From contig OX393577.1 of NCBI GenBank assembly GCA_947652605.1, positions 5,890,868 through 5,954,867 of the forward strand: DNA of 64,000 nt, read 5' to 3'. The stretch comes from Elmis aenea. Taxonomy: Eukaryota; Arthropoda; Insecta; Coleoptera; Elmidae. This document shows, one piece after another, positions 58,385-64,000 of the stretch; the first letter of the stretch is position 1, and every line of letters starts with the position of its first letter. Both the position numbers and the translations under genes were made by a program. The notes under the pieces were generated by a model. It did not search any database and had not been told where the DNA came from. It saw nothing but the letters and a program-made list of their open reading frames with translations.

Positions 58385-59435
58385 CAGATAATATTTCCAG
58401 CATGGGGTTCTCGCTTATTAAAAGAGATACAGGTTTGCTTAAATTAGATGAATTTTTCCCAAGTATGGGGGGAGCTACAATCGACTTTAAAAGTAAAAAA
58501 TTCCTCTTACTTAAAATGTTATAGCAAGAAATATGCAAATGTGGAATTTCTTTTTTCTCTATGGTAACTTTTTCGTCTTAATCTTTAGTTCAATTTTATT
58601 AGTAATTTTTGGTACTTTTTAATGGACAATGTAACTGTTATTTTGGATTTCTTTTAACCAGGGGTTTGGAGCGGAGCGCGGAGCTGGAGTGCGGAGCAGT
58701 GGAGCAATGGGTTTTTGCCCGGAGCGGGAGCGGAGCCCGGAACAAATAATTTTGATTGCTCCACTGCTCCACTTTACTATTATAAACTACAATAATTATA
58801 AGTTTTTTTTATGAATTATTCTCATGGGTATAGTATTTAATAAAATTATAAATAAACTAAATTTTATTATTTTGAAGTTAAATTATTATAATGTAACTTT
58901 TCTGAATATTAATTTTCATTACTTTGTATTTGAATTTTAAAAAATTTTAAAGAACTTTTTTTTTTTTAAACTTTTGAAGATCAATAATTTGTTCATTTAA
59001 TTAACTTCACTTGTTTCTTAGGGTCAAATATTGTAATTTTTGGTCCATTTCCACATATCTCATAAAATTTTAGCTTTGTTTTAAAAAACAAATTTTTAAA
59101 TAAAAAAACTTATTTTATTTAATATTTGGAGTGCGGAGCGGAGCGGGAGCGGAGCTGGAGCAGGCATCTTGATGCCGGAGCGGAGCTGGAGCGGAGCAAG
59201 TAAAAAATTGGACTGCTCCAAATCCCAGCTTTTAACACGTACTCCTACCATTTTTGAGATATTACCCCTAACTTTTTTTTTATGGGCCGCTAAGTTGGCA
59301 ATGGAACAGTTAAATGTGATTTTTTTTAAATGAGATATTACTGGATATATCTATATTTATAAATAAGTCACAAAATAAAAAAAAATCGTATTTTACCAAT
59401 AATTCATCAAGCTATTCATGAAAATAAAAACAATA
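58385..59435. mobile_element. Foldback family C, one arm, split by a hAT insertion
   Basis: Left-arm blocks in order: CAGCATGGGGTTCTCGC, AAATTAGATGAATTTTTCCC, AATGGACAATGTAACTGTTA, then after the nested element TATGGGCCGCTAAGTTGGCA and TTCATGAAAATAAAAACAAT. It corresponds to 20492-20990. The second arm is missing. The nested element is annotated separately. Confidence 0.88.
58659..59228. mobile_element. hAT-type element with GGAGC-rich ends (570 bp)
   Basis: Perfect 8-bp target duplication CTTTTAAC at 58651-58658 and 59229-59236. Left end CAGGGGTTTGGAGC and right end GCTCCAAATCCCAG are inverted with few mismatches. Both subterminal regions are arrays of GGAGC, GGAGCGGAGC and GGAGCTGGAGC in the same orientation, plus inverted GCTCC near 58762-58775. 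The core is AT-rich and non-coding. Confidence 0.93.
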
Positions 59436-59436
59436 T

Positions 59437-62400
59437 TGAAATAAATGAATGTTTTTATTTTACATTGCGTAAAAAAGTGTACAACTTTTTCCCCAAAAAT
59501 ATTTTTGTACCGTCAAGTGTAACCGAGTAACGATTTAAAAAAAAAAAACATTTTGATTATTGTTTATTATATAGCGTGCCATGGGACTTTTTTTTAAACA
59601 TTGAAGCATCTCTGAATAGGTCTCAGAAAGGGGAACAGTTTGTGTTATTTAAACTTCTTTGTAGCCCTAACCGTTTACAAGATCCCAATAGTGGCCCTTC
59701 TATGTGGACAACCCTGTGTTTTTAATAACTAATTAACTTTCCCTAAATGAACATCTTAAATCGTTTTAATAATTCATTTCTAAAATTATTAGTTTAAATT
59801 TTTTATAAAAGTAGAAAGTTATATTACAAATTTAGCTACAATTTTTGTAAAAATCAGGTTCTATTATTTCTGGCGTCATTACATAGTCCAGCACCAAGCT
59901 TTAAAAATGTGTGAAGAGAAAGCAAACCTTAGTCGTTGAAAATCAATTGATGGATTACGTAAATTTCCATTTGATACTACCACTATTTGTTTGCAAAAGT
60001 GTCTTTGTCATTTAATTTCTTATAACATTAATTTGATATTTATCGATCAGTTTATATAACTGCTACGTTTCCTTAATGTATTTGTATAAATAATATTTTT
60101 AATAATCGTAATAATTGGATAATGTCATCTTGCAATGTTGTTTTGAAAGCTTATTGCTTTGTATTTAATTGTATAGAACTTCGTTATGTGCTAAAAAATG
60201 TGCATTACTATTGTTAAATTTAGAGATCGAATTGGGCTTATAATACACTAAAAAAAGGTCTTTGTGTATGCGTAGTTCGTTGTCTTGGTATGTTTTTATT
60301 TCTGCGAATTATTTAACAATGGGATTGATAAAAATCTGTCCAACCTGTCGTCAGTTTGTAGTAAACACAGATAAAATTCGGAAATACCAGATTGACATCT
60401 ATTTTACTAGAGACATGGGCATAATGCGATAATTCTAACACCTAAAATACCTGTTAAACGCTTCCTTTATCTCATCACAAAGGTCCCCTGCAGACACAAG
60501 TCACGCCTAATCCACCAACAGACAGCAGCATTTAAAAGATTACCCGGATTGTGTATAGACCATTGATTAAAAACATTTGTTGGTTAATTTGGTGAAATTC
60601 CCAGTGAAGCGAATATAATGGGTGTCAAAACCTGAATTATGAAGTCACACCATCATCAATGGTGGTATTCAACTATTGGAATGTGCAGTCTTGTACTAGT
60701 GGCTAGTGGACATAACATACTTTGGTCGTCTCTTGAAACAGCCAACAAAAATGCAATTATCGTTTTATTTTACAAAGTCATGAGATGATGTGTTCTTAAA
60801 GTTATTTTAAAAAATAAAAACTAATTTCAAAATATACCATTTAGTTGATATTTATACGTGGTATAACTATTCTAGATGTGACAAGTTTGCTAAAATAAAA
60901 CATATTATTTTATGTCGTTTTATCTGTATTTTAGCAACAATGGCTTAATTATACAAATGGAGTATTCTATATGTTATCTAACACCTGAACTTTTTAAGTT
61001 TAATCGTAAAAACATTCTATTTGTCTATTTTAATTACATTATGTATTGCAAAATCTATGTTTATCAGCAGAAGCAACAATTTAAATTTAGTCAGGTGTTT
61101 GTCTAGACACCTTTTACTTGTTCGTCAAATGTTTTTAGCGTAAGCATTCTTATTTTTCGTTTTTGTTTTGTCATAGGAAATTACCCACAATTTATTAATT
61201 AACGGTGTTTGTTCCTAATATCAAACAAATGTAAACAAAAATTAAAATTATTAGTAAATGCCATTCATTTTGTTGCATGATGTTCCAAAAATTCCAATAA
61301 TATTTTGAAATTTGAAGAGATTTTAATAAATAATTGGTGTGATCTCAAAGTTCGAATAAAATAAATAAAAGAGTAACTTAATTATATTTTTCTACAACCA
61401 CTAATGTAAATGACTCTTACTGTACAGCCTGCATGCATAGTAAGTGAATCCTTACCTACGCTTTTTTAAAGAAATGATCAAAGTATACTCAACACTTCCA
61501 GCACGTTTAGTAAGTGAGTTACAAGCAAGGTAAGCAAAACGCACACTTTTCTAGAAATGTCAAAGTAGGCTCACGTCAAAATTGACAAGACAAAGTATTT
61601 ACAAGTGAATATTAGCCAAAATGCCCTTAAAATCGTAGGTATATTATGTGATCGTAGAAAAAGTAAGCTACATAACACGAGTTGTAAAGCAATTACGCAC
61701 TCGTGCGTAATATGCTTCTTACAACTCTTGTTACGTAATATACTATATTGAAACACTTTAAAAATACAACTAAAAAGCGTACAATTTATAACTTTTATCT
61801 GTAATCTGTAATCAGTAGAGAAATGAAAATGATTGTATGTATTACTTTACTATAAATTAAAAGTCACTTTCCAGTTACACTGTTAAATTTTATTAATTAA
61901 ATTAAAGTTGTAAATAAATTAAAAAGTAAAATAATAGGAGTATTATATTTACAAAGACTCAAATAATTCGTTAAAACCCTATCATATTGTCCTAATATGG
62001 GGTACTATAGACAAAATTCTTTATTTGGGGACCCCATCATAGCGTAAATAAAATGTGAGCGATGAATATCTTCATTTTTGGTACTTTTGGCATATACCCA
62101 AGCAGGTACTTATTTTTTTAGATGTTTATAATGTTAATATTGTTCAAATGAAATAAAGTATCTATTTTATTGGTTTTTCAACTTTTTTCTTTTGCTACCA
62201 CAATAGAACTTGTCTATTTTATATTAAGCGTCTGCATTGCCTAATATGGGATTCAGTACCTATCCATTTTTATTTTTTTAAATAAACATTCTGTCATCCT
62301 ACGTATAATCTGCTTTTGAAATTAACTTATCATTAAATTTGTTATTCTAAATAGTTTAACTACAAATCAAATTGGTAATTTTTTTTCACCACATTGCAAA

Positions 62401-63340
62401 AAGTGCCCCTTATTAGTCGACTTTCCTCTACTATTTAATTCGTTTATTTTGTTGTCACAATAAAATGCAATTAGAAATGTACCCCAATTTTTATTTTGCC
62501 TTAGCCCCCATGCGTCACTGCTTGCAAGTTGAAGGAGCTCCCTCCAAGAATGTGGCCTACTAGATTTTTTTTAAAACTCCCAGCTGTAGTCAACTGACCT
62601 TTTCTAAATAAATTAATAAATACTTTAAACAACAAATTTTTGAGCTTTCATTTAAGATATTATCTTTCACTTTTTAATATATCATCCAATATTTGGGGAC
62701 TCGAATTAATCAAGCAACATCATCAAAGCAAACAAGTCCTGACTTAATACAAATTTGATTAAGTCATCAGTTATTATTGAATAAACGAAATATAAAGACA
62801 TTAAACCACAATTTATTTACTTATGAATACCCATGCTCATGCATGGTTCACTAACTCGATAATTACTTACGAAGGACTCAGACCTGTACTCAGTGATGGT
62901 TGACAGGTTGAACGTGAGGGTGAATGAAGCAGAAGCATTACGACCTCCCATTGTCAGTTCTTGATTGGATGCTGTTAGAGCTGTGCTACATATTGCCCAT
63001 AGTGACTAGCATTTTGCTGGACAATCGGTCCGTTATACCGTGGCCACTGATAGCTGCTATTGTGTTAAATGACAGCAACTGTGTGCCTTCTGCACGTGAA
63101 CTGCTGAGTTGGGATGAGAACTACTTGAAGGAGAATATGCTTTATATTTTAAATGTACTGTGTAGGAGTTGAATGAATGTAAAAATTTTAAATGACACTG
63201 ATTGTTTACTACAAGCATAACAAAAGTTATGATTTATTAACTGCAGTAGCGTATTAAAATATGTTATATATTTTGCACAGTTATAATTACCATTATAACA
63301 AATACTTATATATTTATATATAATCTTCCCGGTTCTACGC
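59437..63340. other. Intergenic DNA; unexplained island at 62880-63175
   Basis: Mostly AT-rich with no gene. At 62880-63175 composition changes: a plus-strand frame (62924-63172) reads LPLSVLDWMLLELCYILPIV and VPSARELLSWDENYLKENM, while the minus strand reads SNQELTMGGRNASASF and TFNLSTITEYRSESF before GTAAGTAA (62872-62865), a donor-like site. No family was recognised on either strand, so no gene is called. Confidence 0.35.
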
Positions 63341-63344
63341 ATAG

Positions 63345-63890
63345 GGTGTAAGGATATAGCTTATCCATTCATCCAAAATTATTTCTTTATAAATTTATCC
63401 AGTCCTTTCTATTCTGTGCTAGATTCTTTGCTTCTACCCACGTTTTCCCTTTTTTCTTTAAGATTTTTCCCAGTGCGTTATCCCAAGTTTCCTTTGGTCT
63501 TGCTCTTTTTCTTTACCTGGCATTTTACTTTCCCATATTCTTTTAACTGGTATTGAGCTGTCCAATCTTTGTAAGTGTCCCCACCACCCAAGCTGTCTTT
63601 GTTTCATGAATTCTTCGATGGATTCTATCTATAATTTTTCTCTTATTTGGACATTTCTTATTCTATCGTTTTTGTTACTCCTTTCGCCTTTTTAAGTATT
63701 TCATCTCGGTTGCTGTAATTTTACTCTTGTCTTTTTTTCGCAGCCATATGTGAGAACTGGTCTGTAGATTGAGTTATATAATTTCATTTTTGTTTCTTGA
63801 GATTTCCCTTTTGTTTACGAGTCCTTTACTCAGTACATAATATACTCTATTAGCCTTTTGTATTCGGTTATTCAGTTCAATATTGTTAAC
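63345..63890 (-). pseudogene. LINE reverse-transcriptase C-terminal relic, minus strand
   Basis: Minus-strand remnants: NELNNRIQKANRVYYVLSKG and LVNKREISRN (63880-63800), YNSIYRPVLTYGCE (63775-63735), FMKQRQLGWWGHLQRLDSSI (63610-63550), WVEAKNLAQNRKDW (63450-63405) and a final LYPYTLCVEPGR (63357-63322). Order and motifs match the tail of insect LINE polyproteins. It has many frameshifts and stops. The copy may start beyond 63890. Confidence 0.85.
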
Positions 63891-63895
63891 GCATA

Positions 63896-63979
63896 TTAAC
63901 TATTTAATAATTTAGATAGCGATGTAACTATGTATGCTGCTTAACTATTTAAAGATAGCCATGTAACTATGTATGTTGC
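63896..63979 (+). repeat. Two-copy tandem duplication (~40 bp)
   Basis: TTAACTATTTAA ... ATAGCGATGTAACTATGTAT is repeated with small differences (63896-63940 and 63941-63979). Each unit ends in TATGTATG(C/T)TGC. Confidence 0.75.
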
Positions 63980-64000
63980 CATGGTATAAGAGAAATGTAA

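Noticed and set aside
1..64000. tRNA or rRNA genes
   Set aside because: No sequence with convincing A and B box spacing or cloverleaf arms, and no rRNA core sequence, was seen by eye on either strand; a tRNA-scanning program would be decisive.

Overview
The window looks like nuclear DNA of an arthropod, most probably an insect. It is very AT-rich, host genes are sparse and split by introns with GT-AG borders, and most of the recognisable sequence is transposon-derived (mariner/Tc1, pogo, hAT, piggyBac, several non-LTR retrotransposon lineages, long inverted-repeat 'foldback' elements and MITEs). The order or species cannot be fixed from the sequence alone.

Host genes. Two are clear, both on the minus strand. 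Positions 494-1790 hold the first five coding exons of an importin-4-type karyopherin; the rest of the gene lies beyond the left edge. Positions 17599-23271 hold a complete two-exon FoxF (biniou-type) forkhead transcription factor: a 943-nt first exon with the whole DNA-binding domain, a 4.6-kb intron carrying a foldback element, and a short second exon giving a 361-aa protein. No other host gene is convincing. Three islands (41620-42060, 57220-57420, 62880-63175) have less AT-rich, more complex sequence and are flagged.

Layout. 1-1.9 kb: importin-4 5' end with a MITE in its intron. 2.9-3.9 kb: half a long inverted-repeat element followed by a dead mariner. 5.8-7.1 kb: satellite array of ~184-bp monomers, interrupted by a LINE tail. 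11.5-12.5 kb: a second, unrelated ~170-bp tandem array, followed by a 1.4-kb hAT with its 8-bp target duplication. 16.4-17.3 kb: hAT relic. 17.6-23.3 kb: FoxF. 24.3-25.2 kb: ~1-kb palindromic element just upstream of FoxF. 26.9-28.6 kb: LINE fragment, then a TTAA-flanked piggyBac. 29.5-34.85 kb: degenerate LINE fragment, then a LINE with two long intact overlapping ORFs. 35.7-37.1 kb: second array of the same 184-bp satellite. 38.3 kb: small hAT MITE. 40.5-41.3, 48.9-49.6, 56.3-56.8 and 15.5 kb: four copies of one foldback family. 43.36-46.13 kb: a three-level nest, a hAT containing a pogo-like element containing a TA-flanked MITE. 47.7-48.3 kb: two MITEs back to back. 49.6-50.0 kb: mariner-like transposase relic. 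52.7 kb: inverted-repeat element. 54.5-55.2 and 63.3-63.9 kb: LINE reverse-transcriptase relics. 58.4-59.4 kb: foldback element split by a hAT-type element with GGAGC-rich ends.

How it fits together. The two host genes have no evident functional link (nuclear import; visceral-mesoderm-type transcription factor). The rest is a record of successive insertions, and target-site duplications let the order be read directly in several places. Many unrelated-looking elements share a TA target and a CAGGGTG-like terminus, which suggests common mobilisation by mariner-type transposases. No CRISPR array, tRNA or rRNA gene was seen.
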